Notes under the pieces: model-generated
Databases searched by the model: none
The model's input: only the letters and a program-made list of their open reading frames with translations
Told to the model about the DNA's origin: nothing
Shown here: one piece after another, positions 1 through 11,599 of the stretch
How positions within the stretch are numbered: the first letter of the stretch is position 1
Layout: each line of letters begins with the position of its first letter
NCBI GenBank assembly: GCA_030220185.1
Contig: JASPKZ010003438.1
Location: 868,001 to 932,000, forward strand
DNA: 64,000 nt
Reading direction: 5' to 3'
Source: Diploptera punctata
Lineage: Eukaryota > Arthropoda > Insecta > Blattodea > Blaberidae
Position numbers and translations under genes: made by a program

Positions 1-585
1 TCAATGGTAAAGTGAAAAAAATTATTTTGATGTATAATTTAAATTTTAACATTTGCAATGATGGTACGAATTTTTATTTGAAAAGAAAAATTAATACCTG
101 AACCAGGATTTGAACCTGAGACATCTAACTTTTGCTTATTTGCTGCAACAACACCATAACTCGAAAATCACAATTTTTCAGGAGAAGCATTTGAAGTTTT
201 AAATACTGTCATTCCAAGTCTCCCTGTGATATTAACTAAAATATCGTGACTTTTTAGTTATGAGGTTGTTGCAGCAAATGAGCAATATGTTAGTGTACTA
301 CCATCCAGGTATTCCAATGCAGACGTTAATTTTTCTTCCTCAAATATATAATTCAATCCATCCAACCTGGGCCAAAGTGGAAGCCAGGCTCTGTCACAAG
401 CCAGAACCAAGAGGGGAATGATAGAGGAGCAACACATCTTAAAAAAAAAAACAGGGTTCAGATGGCACCGACTATTAGTATCCTGTGAGAGCACTTAGGT
501 ACAGTTATGGCAGATATGGTGGAGTAGGAGACCTATGGTATGGCCTTGAAAGTGGAAGAGGCAACTCTTTCCTCTATTTTTTACT
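1..585. repeat. diverged repeats with a decayed tRNA-like segment
   Basis: Positions 92-160 resemble a decayed minus-strand tRNA-like unit (CCTGAACCAGGATTTGAACC). Positions 365-585 share blocks with 1000-1180 (GCCAGGCTCTGTC, CAAGCCAGAACCA, GCAGATATGGTGGA), so two direct copies of one repeat flank the SINE at 586-912. No gene seen. Confidence 0.5.
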
Positions 586-912
586 CCAAGCGCAACAGGC
601 CTAGAAGGCCCTTGGTCTACCAGCCAGCTGCTGGCCTTACATCTACATGTGTTAATCACAGAGGTAGACAATCATAAGCCAGTGTAGAGGTGACATGTAG
701 TTAGTATGTTGGGTCCCCCAGCCGTTATAGCTGGTCTTCTAAACCTGGAGTTACTACTTATTGTAGCTACACAAATGCCTCATGATACTGGGTCCCATAC
801 TGGCTGAAATTCCATGAGAAAATTTCTTCCCCCCATGGGGTCTTCAACCAGCACAAGTCCCATAGCTCTGTGCCAAAGCATCTTGCTTTAACCACTCGGC
901 TACAGCACGGGA
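586..912 (-). mobile_element. tRNA-derived SINE, family S1
   Basis: On the minus strand the tRNA-like head (GTAGCCGAGTGGTTAAAGC, A-box) is at the right edge and the body runs left to CAGGCCTAGAAGGCCCTTG. Related copies: 32238-32544 and 57669-57966. Confidence 0.75.
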
Positions 913-1180
913 CAGAATGAAATTAAGGCATTGGAAACAACAGAGTTTGTTGGTGAGCTTTTATCAAGGCTCTATGCTTCCCAGTGGAGTGACCAGAACT
1001 ACTACTACCTGGGTCCAAATGCAAGTCAGGCTCTGTCTGCCACAAGCCAGAACCATGAGGGGAGTGATAGAGGAGTAACACCTCTTAAAAAACCCGGGTT
1101 AGTTGGGACAGCAGATATGGTGGAATAGAAGACTTTACGGTATGACACTGAAGATAGAAGAGGCAAGTCTTTCCCCTAGA
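913..1180 (+). repeat. second copy of the repeat that flanks SINE S1
   Basis: Shares several blocks with 365-585 in the same orientation. The short ORF here shows no protein features. Confidence 0.4.
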
Positions 1181-2160
1181 GTTTAGAGAGAACTGCTGTC
1201 TTGTGGTGAAGAGGGATCTTCAAAGGATAAGGGAGCTCACCCAACAGAAAAGCAAGGGGTAAATCAGACTCTGGAGCTGCAGTGAAAGTAATTGTTTTAG
1301 GGACAAATGTCCTAAAATCAAATGACCTGGTTCTCCAGGTTTGGGTTGGGCTTAAGATTGACAATTCTATAAAAATCCTAATGTTGAGAAACCTATACAG
1401 AATTTAACTGGACTGAACAAGAGAAGCCTGGAGAAAAATTCTAAAGGAAACCTTGATCCACCCAGGGTTGTTGTGCTGATCATATACATAATTCTCTTTT
1501 TGTCCACGACATAGAACATTTGCTCCTAATGCCATCTGACAGCTCCTAATTTAAGGAGAAATAAAAATACAAATCCCATAAATATTAAAGATGTCCAATC
1601 AAATCAAAACTTTAAAACAGGATTCTTGCATATTCAGCAAAAAAAAAAAAATAATGCAAAACCCCATGTTATATTCAAAATTAAAATGAAAGAATAAATA
1701 AAAAAAAATTCTTTAATTGAATAGTTGCCCCAAAAAGAAATCTAACCCACAAAAATTTGAAAGTTGAGTTTTCAGTGAATTAGTGATCTATCCGAAGAAT
1801 ATCACGGCATGGTGCATGTAAAACTATCCATACTCTCTTCCAGACCTGTTTTATTTATGTTTAAAAGTTGGCATTCAAGCGAATAGTACTGTATGTAACA
1901 AAATGGCGGAAGAAGTTAGTCAAGTCATAAGTAATAGTGCAGAAAAACAATTATTGCACATTCCACCACAGTTCCATGAATTTTAATCAGAATCTTAGAA
2001 AAATTGAGTGAAAATAAGAAAGACACAAATGATGTAACAAAATGACATTAAATGAAAAATAAATATTGAAAACTGATTCACTTAGAATTTTTTCCTAATT
2101 GAATCAGTATTCAATATGTATTTCCTATTTCTTATAATGATATTGTGAAAAGAAAAATGA
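1181..2160. other. AT-rich intergenic sequence, nothing recognised
   Basis: Downstream flank of the host gene. No exon-like reading frame or known repeat was identified, apart from A-rich tracts. Confidence 0.5.
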
Positions 2161-2162
2161 AT

Positions 2163-2240
2163 GTCTGAACCAGGAATCGAACCACGGACCTCTAGTTCTC
2201 TGTACTAGTGTGCAGCCCACTACACCATTCTATGCCTGGC
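2163..2240 (-). repeat. tRNA-like sequence, variant
   Basis: Minus strand has a tRNA-like layout ending in a B-box GGTTCGATTCC followed by TGGTTCAGACA. About 78 nt; preceded on the plus strand by AAAAGAAAAATGA as for the other tRNA-like repeats. Confidence 0.5.
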
Positions 2241-2580
2241 ACAAACATTAACAATTCTTTCTACATATACAAATCTATAATTCTCGTTTCGTCCGCTGCC
2301 ACTAGGTGTCACTACCATCGTCAACGGCTGGCTTCATTTAGAAGTATCTATATTTGAGAATTTTACACCACCACTTTTATAAGCAGTAAACAATGTTATT
2401 TAACGTTTTCCAATGCTGTTATTTTAACACAGTTCCAATAATGGATCATATTTCTTATTGCAGCATTTTTAGTTATATGTGTGTTATTTTTTTATATATA
2501 TATTTTTTTTTCCACTCTATAGAGATAGACTGTTTTCCCATTCAATTCTATATTAAATTGTTAATATTTAGTTGTTAGAC

Positions 2581-2668
2581 CAGCCTTTCTGCTAAATATT
2601 GGAGTGCAAGAGAGCGAATGATTTCATTATCAAGTGCTCGACATTAGATACCAACCAACCAACCATAT
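2581..2668 (+). repeat. SINE/LINE 3' tail with ACCAACCAACC
   Basis: The segment GAATGATTTCATTATCAAGT through ACCAACCAACC recurs in reverse at 54200-54255, marking a dispersed element 3' end. Confidence 0.55.
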
Positions 2669-2962
2669 TTAGTTGTTAGCATTCAAATTGGCTGTATATG
2701 TTTCCAATAGGATGGGAGATTAAAATGTATATGATATAATAAAGCCTCAAAATGAACATTATGCATTTTTTTTTTCCCAACAATTTGTAGTTTGCGGGTT
2801 ACATCTCTTTTCGGGGCAACTATTTCAATTATTATATTGTAATCACTGTTTCATTATTCCCTACAATATTAATATATTATATAATCCTTGGCCTCCAAAA
2901 TCTTTTGAATGAGAATTTTAACAGAAATATTATAGCCACTTAAGCTTTAAATTAGAATATCC

Positions 2963-3153
2963 GTAAATTAATGAGTCATTTTTTAACATCTTACCTCATA
3001 TTTTATGTTTCTTCAAACACGGGAACTAGTTTTCGAGAGAATGATCTCTCTCATTTTCAACCGACATTATGTCCTTCTCTCAAAAACTAGTTCCCGTGTT
3101 TGAAGAAACATAAAATATGAGGTAAGATGTTAAAAAATGACTCATTAATTTAC
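2963..3153. repeat. fold-back element (PLE terminal palindrome) with decayed hammerhead arms
   Basis: Inverted arms of about 78 bp around a short loop. Each arm runs outward through a degenerate hammerhead (stem II GAGAGAG/CTCTC, core TTGAAAA instead of CUGANGA), AACTAGTT and ATGAGGTAAGATG. Same family as 29745-30040. Confidence 0.75.
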
Positions 3154-3568
3154 GAATTGAGAACCTCATAATGTTATTTCCCATATTTAATTATGAATTT
3201 AAATTTGAGTGTTTAAAATCAAATTTAGTAAGCTCTTATGTCTTTCATACTCCTCTTAACAATCGGTAAACTGTATGGTAATTCTTTCCCTGAAATCACT
3301 TTGCATTTTATAAAGTACTTTCATTTTTATATTAACAAGATTTTCAGTCTACTTCAAAATATTATACAACTGCTACAACATCTATACATTAATAAATAGA
3401 GACCCTATTTTAAAGGCAGTACATCCTTTATATGATATGACACCACAAAAAATTATATATATGTATTTACTCCCATCATTCACAGAACAGGATTTTTTCC
3501 ATTAAATGTAAACCATTCTACTTGTATATTTCACCCACATATGAAAATACAATATATTTTTTTAATAA

Positions 3569-4200
3569 GAATTAAATGAATCGTGAATTGTTCTTACCTC
3601 ATACTTCTACGTTTTTTTAAACACAGCAATGCAGTATCAGTGACCATCGTCACCATCCTCAGCTGTTTTCATGACTGTCAATTTTTTCTTTTGCCGGTAA
3701 TTATCCCCAGACAACAAAAAATCTGGAATTTATCAAATTGATTGCAAAGATTGCAACAGGATATATGTAGGAAAAACAAAAAGGAACTTGGAAATTCGTA
3801 AAAAAAGAACACTTCAGAAACATAAAGAATGGAGAAATTGAAAAATCAGCTATAGCAGCACATAGTTTATTGGAGCATCATAGAATTGAAAAAGAAGCAA
3901 AACTTTTGAAACATCTATCCAAACCTTTGGATTTAACAGTTTGGAAAAGATATATATTAAAAAAAACCATACTAGAACCAAGAACTTCTGAGATTCCAGA
4001 CGAACCGAGCTTGATTACAAAGTTCTTCAAAAATACAACAGATGGCTGTTTAGAAAATAATTCCTTCAAAAATTGACAGTCGTGAAAACAGCTGAGGATG
4101 GTGACGATGGTCGCTGATACTGCACTGCTGTGTTTAAAAAACATAGAAGTATGAGGTAAGAAGAATTCACGATTCATTTAATTCTTCTTAATGAAACCTC
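3569..4200 (+). mobile_element. Penelope-like element 3' fragment framed by inverted arms
   Basis: Plus strand 3725-4075 encodes a broken GIY-YIG domain (SGIYQIDCKDCNRIYVGKTKR), frame-shifted after RNLEIR, and the C-terminal [20 protein letters not shown] block. The last ~120 bp (to 4186) recur inverted at 3575-3690. Right arm contains CTGAGGA and a stem II, but GATA instead of GAAA, so the hammerhead is decayed. Confidence 0.8.
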
Positions 4201-4275
4201 ATAATGTTAAAAATTCCCAAGTTTATTATATAAATATTTTTTTAAAATTTAATATTTAAAGGATTTATTTTAATA

Positions 4276-4505
4276 GTTATGAATTAGGCTATTTTGACTT
4301 ATCTCATATTTGTAGTTTTATTGCAGACTGTAGTTTCCACACTCTGTGTGTCATTGTCAATGCTTCCTAACTGAAATAAACCTACAAGAATGTCAAATGC
4401 AAATTCAACAGTTAGGAAGCATTGACAATGACACATAAGAATGTAGAAACTGCTGTCTGCAATGAAATTACAAATATGAGGTGAGTCAAAACAGCCTAAC
4501 TCATA
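4276..4505. repeat. fold-back element, PLE terminal type
   Basis: Imperfect inverted repeat centred near 4390. Right arm ends ACAAATATGAGGTGAGTCA; left arm is its complement. Hammerhead-like remnant without an intact core. Confidence 0.65.
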
Positions 4506-4654
4506 ATGATTACAATTTTTTGAAAATTTTTTTTTTACTATTTTTAAAATCAATAAATTAATTAATACATTAAAATGCAGGAAATATGACATTATCCTTT
4601 ATCAAAAAAATATTAAATTAACCCTGAATGTATTTAGTCTCACAAAAGAACTGT

Positions 4655-5280
4655 CGACCAGAAACCTACCTTAAAATTTCTCCCAGAAAGCACTGTAATG
4701 AACAAAGTCCATGTTCAAAAAATTATCTGCCTTTTTAACTGCAAGGCACTAAAACCCAGCACCAAAATGCTCATTTAAACTATAGGGAAGTAATACAACA
4801 CCTAAATTGGTAAACCCTCACTACCTATCATCTGGACCGTGTCCCACCTCACTCCACTCAGCTCTTATTTATGCAGGGAGTGAATCTACTCCATACAGTG
4901 GGCTGACATGGCTGGATTCTGGTTTTGATTTCTGTGTTATGCAGTTAAAAACAGCAGATAATTTTTTTTTAGACACGGTCCTGGTACATCACCAATGTTT
5001 CTCTGAGAGAAACCTATTTGTAGTTAAAATTTGACTATCTTATTTATTATAGAAGATGAGAAAACTATACCTCAATATAGGTGAGTGATGGTCAAAGTTC
5101 AAGGCAGATTGCGGCATGCAATGGATGACAGTTCCTTTGTAAGAAATAGGAGGGTGATTTTAAGCCATTTGAAAAATATCCATGAGTCATTGTGCTACCC
5201 TACATCAAGCTGTTCCTCATTCACACAGAATTCAACTTATAAACATATTGAAATTAATAATTCTTATGTTTGAGAGAAAA
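4655..5280. repeat. diverged dispersed repeat, pair of 32955-33280
   Basis: Shares CCTACCTT.AAATTTCTCCCA, TTCAAAAAATTATCTGCC and GTTAAAAACAG blocks with 32955-33280. No transposase or RT reading was recognised; the short ORFs are not convincing. Confidence 0.4.
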
Positions 5281-5287
5281 ATTATAT

Positions 5288-5357
5288 GCTCAGACCAGGG
5301 TTTGAAACCAGGATCTTCGACTTTCAAGGCCAATGCTCTCCGCTGAGCTATCTGGGC
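5288..5357 (-). repeat. tRNA-like repeat, family B
   Basis: 70 nt with T-arm (GGTTTCAAACC type), anticodon arm and D-arm on the minus strand, flanked by GAGAGAAAAATTATATGC and AAATTTTTCTCTTATA. Probably an unexpressed repeat, not a working tRNA. Confidence 0.6.
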
Positions 5358-5843
5358 ACTCTAATCTAAACACAAATTTTTCTCTTATACATTGTTAATT
5401 CTTTTTTTAATAAAGTCAGCTGAAACTAGCATTCATTTTTTATTTGCTTATGCCCCTTTTTTATTTTTTTCGTAATGTTCAGCTTTTGTCATCCTTTTTA
5501 ATGATTGTTTATCTCTTTAAAATCTGGTCTCTTCTACAACATAATTCGTCATTTTGTGAATGTTGTATTTTTTAAAGTACTTTACAATAATAATTTCCAG
5601 TTATTTTCAATAAATAAAAACAAAACTATATCCAAGCAAGTGTAAAAGAACAAATGGATGGCTTTTATAGAAAAGGATTCAAGCATCCAACAAATTAAAC
5701 TGGGAAAAAGATTTTCAGGTATCTTTATCTTAACGGGAGTCAGTTATGAAGAAGTATGAATAGTAACTCAAAATTTTAAGAAGAAGCATATCCCCGATTG
5801 TAATTATTTCACATTATTACAATTTTTTTTATGTCAATTGAGC

Positions 5844-6218
5844 ATTAAAATGGGACATGTCCATTATGTCACATTTCAAGAAAACTGAATTTTCTTCTAA
5901 ATACTGGTTTAAATCATATATTATAAATAATATACACAGAACAAATATTTTATTTGTTTTAATAGACACTTGTTAACACTATAAAAATACAATTATAAAC
6001 ATAAATAGGGGAATAAAGTAACTCATGCAAAAATGGATTACAACACCTGTAAGCTTCTCAAAGTTACAGAGCCAAGAAATTAAAGGTCTCTATTGGGAAG
6101 CAAGAGAAAGAATGGCACAAGCTCATCACCATTGGACAACAACATAAATATATTCTTGAGCTATCAGCAGATGTCCTAACTTGTAAAATGAACCAAAAGT
6201 GGACATGTCCCATTTAAT
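5844..6218. mobile_element. probable MITE with inverted ends
   Basis: Left ATTAAAATGGGACATGTCC and right GGACATGTCCCATTTAAT are inverted copies about 375 bp apart. No coding capacity. Family unknown. Confidence 0.35.
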
Positions 6219-6279
6219 ACTAAAGGCTTCATTTATGGCTGTATACAACTTAAAAAAAAAATAGATTATCCGTTGATTA

Positions 6280-7300
6280 ATATCTTTGACATCGTCCGAT
6301 TCCTAATAGCAATTTTGTTGGTCCATCCAATCTCCTGGTTGTAGATGTTTCTCCTTCATGTATAAACATATTCCCTCACTCCAGGAGGTTTTACATCTTC
6401 CTCTGCCTCGTCTTCCCTCAGATTTCCATTTCAAAACACATTCGCTGGACATGTCCTACCATCTTAATTGCTGAGTTTTAATATAATCTAAAATAGTGTC
6501 TTCAATCTTCATTTTCTCCCTTATAACTGAGTTTCTAATTTTTTCTCTTCTTGAAATTCTTGCTGCTCTTTGTACAAAATCCATTTCCACTGCCAAAAGA
6601 TACTTATTTGTTTTTGTTGTTGATGGCTAAAGTTCTGCTCCATAAGCAACAATGCTTTTAACAATTGTATGATAAACATTAATTTTATTTTTATTAATTA
6701 TATTTTTATCCCACAATATTCCATTGAGGCAAGCAATTGCAAATTTTCCTTTATTATTTCTATTTCTTATTTCCTTTTCATAACTCCCATTTTTATTTAT
6801 TTTAATTCCTAAATGTGTGATCTCACTACAAGCTTTTATTGTTTCTCCAGTCTCCAAAATTAAATTTTGTTCTGGTTCACCAATTGATAAATATTTTGTT
6901 TTTTTCATGTTCAAATTTAATCCCCATTTATCACATTCTTCTATTAATTTTCTAGTCATATATTCTAAATCTTCATAATCTTGTGCAATTAACAATTGAT
7001 CATCTGCAAAATGTAAGTTGTATAAAATTTTGTTGTTTGAAATAGGAATTCCCATGCTTGAACATTTTCTCCTCCAATTCTTTAATACTTCATGTACATA
7101 TATTTTAAACAAAGTCAGTGATAGACAACAACCTTGATGAAGACCTTTATTTATCGTAAAACCATGTGACAATTTACTGTCAATTTTAATTTTAGATATG
7201 CAATTGTCATATAAATTTTGTATAGCTTCAATTATTATAGTCTTAATTCTCATATGTCTTAAAGCAATCCATAGTTTCTCTATAGGGACACACACACACA
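6280..7300 (-). pseudogene. LINE remnant (family C), reverse transcriptase to C-terminus
   Basis: An open frame of 236 codons (6627-7337) holds RT motifs: GLHQGCCLSLTLFKIYVHEV, then FADDQLLIAQDYEDL (catalytic FADD) and NLNMKKTKYLSIG, ending VAYGAEL. Across stops the similarity continues to 6280 (LLAVEMDF..RAARISRREKI, MKIEDTILDYIK). Upstream it is cut by the TA/CA microsatellite at about 7288-7322. 5'-truncated and inactive. Confidence 0.85.
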
Positions 7301-7322
7301 TATATAATATATATATATATTT
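7288..7322. repeat. (CA)n/(TA)n microsatellite
   Basis: ACACACACACA followed by repeated TA at the 5' edge of the LINE remnant. Confidence 0.85.
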
Positions 7323-7979
7323 AGATATCTTACACATACATTCTAAATTGTTATTCTTCTACTCCAGAGATCAGCCATTTCTGCCTATTCTGGCCCCAAA
7401 AATACATATGCTTTGATTTCTGAGGCCGTCCTTTGGCTTTATGTAACAATGTTATTTACTGATTGCCAATTCAAATAGTCTGTCCATTTTTCCTCTTGCA
7501 CCCCGAAGAAAACTTGAACTCATTTTTGTGCTAAATGGGTTTCTAGGGAGACAAACAAAAAAAAAATTTTTTTGGGGGGATTCAAGAAAATTTGGGAAAA
7601 CTTTTATGGGGGTCCTGAATTGAGATTTTGTCAATAATAATTTAATTTAATGGGTTCATAGAGGTCAAAAGAACTATAATCTGCAGACTATAAAAAATAT
7701 GAGGTGAGTCAAAATAACTAACTCATAATAATAATGAGTTATTTTTTGCTCTCTTCAGAATTGGCTCCCAGACAGTTCCACTTGTGATTATAAAAAAGAA
7801 ATAATGGAAATAGTGCTTCATTCCTTTATATAAAAGCCATTCAAATCATCAATGAAAAATGTAGAAAATGTTATTTAAGTATCACTAAAAGTACTCTGAT
7901 ATGATTTTTTGCTAATTCTACCAATGTGGTAAGTATCTCTTAAAATCAAAACACACGACCAGATGCAACAACATTGTTT

Positions 7980-9060
7980 AATAAGAATCAAATGAATCAT
8001 AAATTCTTCTTACCTCATACATGTTTTTTAACACAGAACTGCAGTATCAGGAAACATATCATTCCCATCTTCAACTGTTTTCATGGCTGTCAATTTTTCA
8101 TTATGCTCGTAATTTTCTAAACTGCCATCTGGTGTACTTTTGAAGAACTTTGTAATCAAACTTGGTTCGTCTGGAAACTCAAAGTTCATGGTTCTGGTAT
8201 GGTTTTTAGAATGTATATTTTTTCCCAAACTGTTAACTCCAAAGGCTTAGATAGATTTTTTGAAAAGTTTTGCTTCTTTTTCAATTCTATGATTCTCTAA
8301 TAAACTATGTGCTGCTATTGCTGATTTTTCAATTTCACCATTTTTTATGTTTCTAAAGTGCTCTTTTTTGTGAGTGCCTAAATTCCTTTTTGTTTTTTCC
8401 TATATATACTTTAGTCCACCGCTCTGGTCTCGAGGTAGCGTGCTGCCTTGCCATGCAGCGGGCCCGGGTTCGATCCCCGGTTGGGGCAGTTTTTCTGGGT
8501 GAGGTTTTTATCAGGGTTTTTCCTCACCTGTAAGACAAATGTCAGGAAAACTTTAAGTCCCAAACGGTCCCCGAAATCATACGGCCATCATCATCATCAT
8601 CTTTATCATTATCATCCTTCACCGGTGTGGAAAGCAACGGGAAGCTACCACACCTACAATTCCCTAGTTAAGCTGTAAGCATAGAATGAAAGTGCTATGA
8701 TTGCAGTGAAGGACCTGCCTTCGGGCAGAATTACTATGGATGGATATATACTTTATTGCAATCTTTGCAATTAATTTGATAAATTCCAGATTTTTTTATT
8801 GTCTGGGGTGTTAACTTTTTTATTAGTTAATGGACGATTACCCAGGCTGAATTTGTTAATCAGAGCAAATGTTATATTAATTTTTTGAAAATCTTTTAAA
8901 ATTTGTTATGAACTTCTGGATGGTAAGTCAATTTCTTGAATTTTTCATCTTTCTTGGAATTTTGTTGCAGAGTGGTGTATTCACATAACCTTTTTTGCTG
9001 TTTAAATTTCTTCTTTATTATGTCTTCACCAAAACCGTTTATTATCAAGTTTTTTTGAGT
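7980..9060 (-). mobile_element. Penelope-like element, minus, split by a SINE
   Basis: Minus strand, right to left: pre-endonuclease region (8830-9060), GIY-YIG ([14 protein letters not shown] at 8760-8810), interruption by SINE S2 (8414-8743), then YIGKTKRNL, the [20 protein letters not shown] block and the C-terminal tail (MNFEFPDEPSLITKFFKSTP) to 8028. The terminal hammerhead reads TTGAAGA...GATA and looks dead. Confidence 0.85.
8414..8743 (+). mobile_element. tRNA-derived SINE, family S2, with 12-bp target-site duplication
   Basis: Head has A- and B-box-like motifs (CTCGAGGTAGCG; GGGTTCGATCCC). Body GGTTTTTATCAGGGTTTTTC and (ATC)n, tail ATGGATGG. Flanked by ATATATACTTTA at 8402-8413 and 8744-8755. 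Inserted in PLE coding sequence. Second copy at 40984-41296. Confidence 0.9.
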
Positions 9061-9097
9061 TTAGAGATATATGTCACCTTAATTTAATGTTGATTTG

Positions 9098-9145
9098 TTC
9101 TCGAACATGTTTCGATATATTCTATATCATCGTCAGTTTCACTAG
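9098..9145 (-). ncRNA. hammerhead ribozyme motif (PLE)
   Basis: Minus strand: CTGACGA (9130-9136), stem II GATATA/TATATC, GAAA (9110-9113), palindromic stem III ACATGT. Core bases intact; cleavage triplet would be GUU, and stem I is weak. Confidence 0.65.
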
Positions 9146-9493
9146 ACTCATGAATTAGAAGAATATATCAAAACATGTTTTGAGAACAAATCAACATTAA
9201 ATTGAGGTAAGATATCTCTAGACTCAAAAAAAAAAAAAAAACTTGATAGAAAAAATCTCAAAATATTACTTCCTAAAATAAATAATTAGAACCGTTTATT
9301 ATATTAAGACATTGTTTAACTTCAGCTGTTACATGACACATGTTAGTTTTTCAGGCATTACCTATGCAAATGTGATGCACCAATATTAATAACTCATTGG
9401 TCAGTTCCTTCTTGCTAGGAGCTGCTACATATCAATGCACTACTTCCTATTAGCAAGTAAATTTGATAAAGTATATTTCAAGAGAAGATTTAT

Positions 9494-9960
9494 TTGAAAA
9501 TACAACAGGAAGTAACATTGAGGTTTTTTCATAAGTTACATATGAGAAATATGAAGGAACATATTAGAAATATTAAAAATTGTGAAATTGAAAAATCAGT
9601 TATTACAGCACAAAGTTTGCTGGAGAGCCATAAAATTAAAAAAGAGGCTAAACTTTTAAAGCATTTCGAAAAACCTTTGGATTTGACAGTTTGGGAAAAG
9701 ATATATATTCTGAAGAACAAATTTAGATCCATGAATTTTGAAATTCTCGATGAACAGGACCTGATCTCAAAGTTCATCAAATCAACACCAGATGGCAACG
9801 TTATAGATGGAGATTCAAATGAAAATCCAGTTGTCATAATGTTGGCTGAAGATGAGAGGGACTCCTCTTAAAAACTGCAGTTCCCGTGTAAAAAAAAAAA
9901 AAAAATGAAATATGAGGTAAGATAAGAATTGACTCATTCATTCATTCATTGGATTATGAG
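9494..9960 (+). mobile_element. Penelope-like element 3' end
   Basis: 125 codons (9494-9871) of the PLE C-terminus: [67 protein letters not shown]. It lacks the GIY-YIG part. Followed by a hammerhead-like element (CTGAAGA at 9847, stem II GAGAGG/CCTCTT, but AAAA for GAAA, stem III AACTGCAGTT) and ATGAGGTAAGATA. Confidence 0.8.
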
Positions 9961-9999
9961 GTTTTACTTAATAAAAAGTGTTGTCTGTATAATTCTAAC

Positions 10000-10180
10000 C
10001 TCATATCGTTGTTTCTGTTAGACATATGTTTCAAGGCATGTTTGTCCCATATTCAGTAGTTACAGACTGACTTTTTCCAAGTTGTCAGCCCTGGATCTCG
10101 ACTTCTGCTCCCTCTTTCTGTAATCCAAAGAACTTACTAATTGGGTCCTCTCCCTGGGAATTTAAAAATTCGTAATTCTT
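10000..10180 (-). mobile_element. PLE 3' terminal fragment
   Basis: Minus strand encodes a decayed PLE C-terminus (ERGSRSRDPGLTTWKKSV) and ends at CCTCATATCGTTGTTTC, as in 34240-34600 and 35000-35225. Confidence 0.6.
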
Positions 10181-10308
10181 TCCTTGTTCTTGTTGAAACA
10201 CACTGTCAATGTGTTCATTTTTCTTTTCAAATACTTTTTTCCATCATTGCAAATGTTAAAATTTAACTTTCACAGGGAAAAAATCACTATGAGGTTTTAT
10301 TTAAGAAT

Positions 10309-10540
10309 TGAACTAATATTTTTAATACCTCACATCATATCCTTTATTCTTCTAGACTGCAGTTTCGGAGCTATATTTCTATCATCAGGAGCCTCTCGTC
10401 GACTGGTGTTATGTTGTTTCTTGGTGGTTTTCTTCTTCCTTCCAGAAGATGGATACTGATGATGGAAATATAGCTCCAAAACTGCAGTCTAGAAGAATAA
10501 AGAATATGAGGCGAGGTATTAAAAATATTAATTTAATTCT
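10309..10540. repeat. fold-back PLE derivative with a hammerhead in each arm
   Basis: Arms meet near 10425. Outer ends match AATTAATATTTTTAATACCTC and complement. Lies just beyond the stop of the host gene. Confidence 0.75.
10345..10392 (-). ncRNA. hammerhead ribozyme motif (PLE)
   Basis: Minus strand: CTGATGA (10382-10388), GAAA (10363-10366), stem III ACTGCAGT, cleavage triplet GTC at 10355-10357. Stem II is partly decayed. The plus-strand partner arm (10453-10495) has AAAA for GAAA. Confidence 0.65.
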
Positions 10541-10668
10541 TGTTAACATTTAATTATATTATTATTATTATAGTGAAAATAAACTTAATGGTCATTATTT
10601 CTAAACAATGTTGTTGCACCTGGTCAACAGTATATGTAACGTCTAATTCTAATTATTCTATTACCCTG

Positions 10669-11599
10669 TTATGAGGCCGAAGCTTCAGGTTTTTTGCTAT
10701 CAACTAAAGTTGATGATAAAATACTGGCATCTCCTCCAGCACCTCCTTGCTTTATACTGTTAATGCTATCCATGCTAGAGTTACGAGATAGCTGCGCTCT
10801 CAAAGGACGGATTGTTTTTAATTTAGTTGTTCCGCCGTATGTGAAATGGACATCAGAACAAGTATCTAGAGGATGAATATGGGACGCTGAATTGGGCGAT
10901 GTTGGTGTAACATTTCCACTATCATTGCTGTCACATTTTGTTGCCTCAGCTATTTTGTTGTTGCTGTGTAATTCAAATGAGCTCTGTGAAGATTTCAGTT
11001 TTGAGCGCGGTCCTGCAATGGGTGCAGAGATCGAAATCTCTGTTATAACCGCCCCGTTACTGGATTCTACTGACTTCTTCTCGTTGTTTGTAACTTCCGT
11101 TGAATTAAGTGCATTTAGCCTTTGTTGTTTTATCTGATTATGAGTGTTGGCGAAGAAAGACGACATCTTTGATGTTAAATTCGGTGAACTGAGGGCTGAT
11201 TTAAGAGGATATGGAGTTTCCCTTGGTTTATCTTCCCCCCGGTTTCAATTTTATTTCATTTCCTGCTGAATTTGTTCGACCGTTTGCAATTCGTCGATGA
11301 GTATCTTCGGCCAGCGAGTCGATGACTTTGAGAGGAGCTGATTTTTCTTGCTTCAAGCTCTTGAGCAACGGTTGTCCTGCACTGCTAGTGCGACGTTCTG
11401 CCACGGTCAGTTGGTTCACTACTCGACGGATATCACCTGGAATATCTATGTCTGGGTGGTTCTCTGCGAGTGATGCTATGAAGTGACCCATTGTGGCCAC
11501 GGTCACTTCCAAGCTGCGAGCTTGTGATTCAAGGCGAGTCTGCTGCACTTGCTGACGAGTCTGTCTCGTCTCCAGGCGCTGGATGTTACTTGTGGCAAT
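10669..11599 (-). CDS. plx: TBC1D1/4-like last exon r, coiled coil and Ser-rich tail, with apparent 1-nt frameshift
   Basis: Begins [20 protein letters not shown] (coiled coil). The frame stops at 11228-11230 just after a run of six G (minus strand) at 11235-11240. With five G the frame passes [20 protein letters not shown] and stays open to TAA at 10669, adding a Ser-rich tail ([14 protein letters not shown]). Exon length 931 is one base over a multiple of three although it starts in phase 0, which agrees with one inserted base. If the G6 is real, the protein ends early and loses about 187 residues. No convincing polyA signal was assigned. Confidence 0.82.

Noticed and set aside
2963..3153. 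Active hammerhead ribozymes in the AACTAGTT/AACTGCAGTT fold-back families
   Set aside because: Stem II and GAAA are kept but the core reads TTGAAAA, lacking C3 and G8, so I did not list them as ribozymes.
7198..7416. 72-codon plus-strand ORF
   Set aside because: Antisense shadow of the LINE RT frame and the TA/CA microsatellite; no protein features.
9529..9837. 102-codon minus-strand ORF
   Set aside because: Shadow of the plus-strand PLE C-terminus at 9494-9871.
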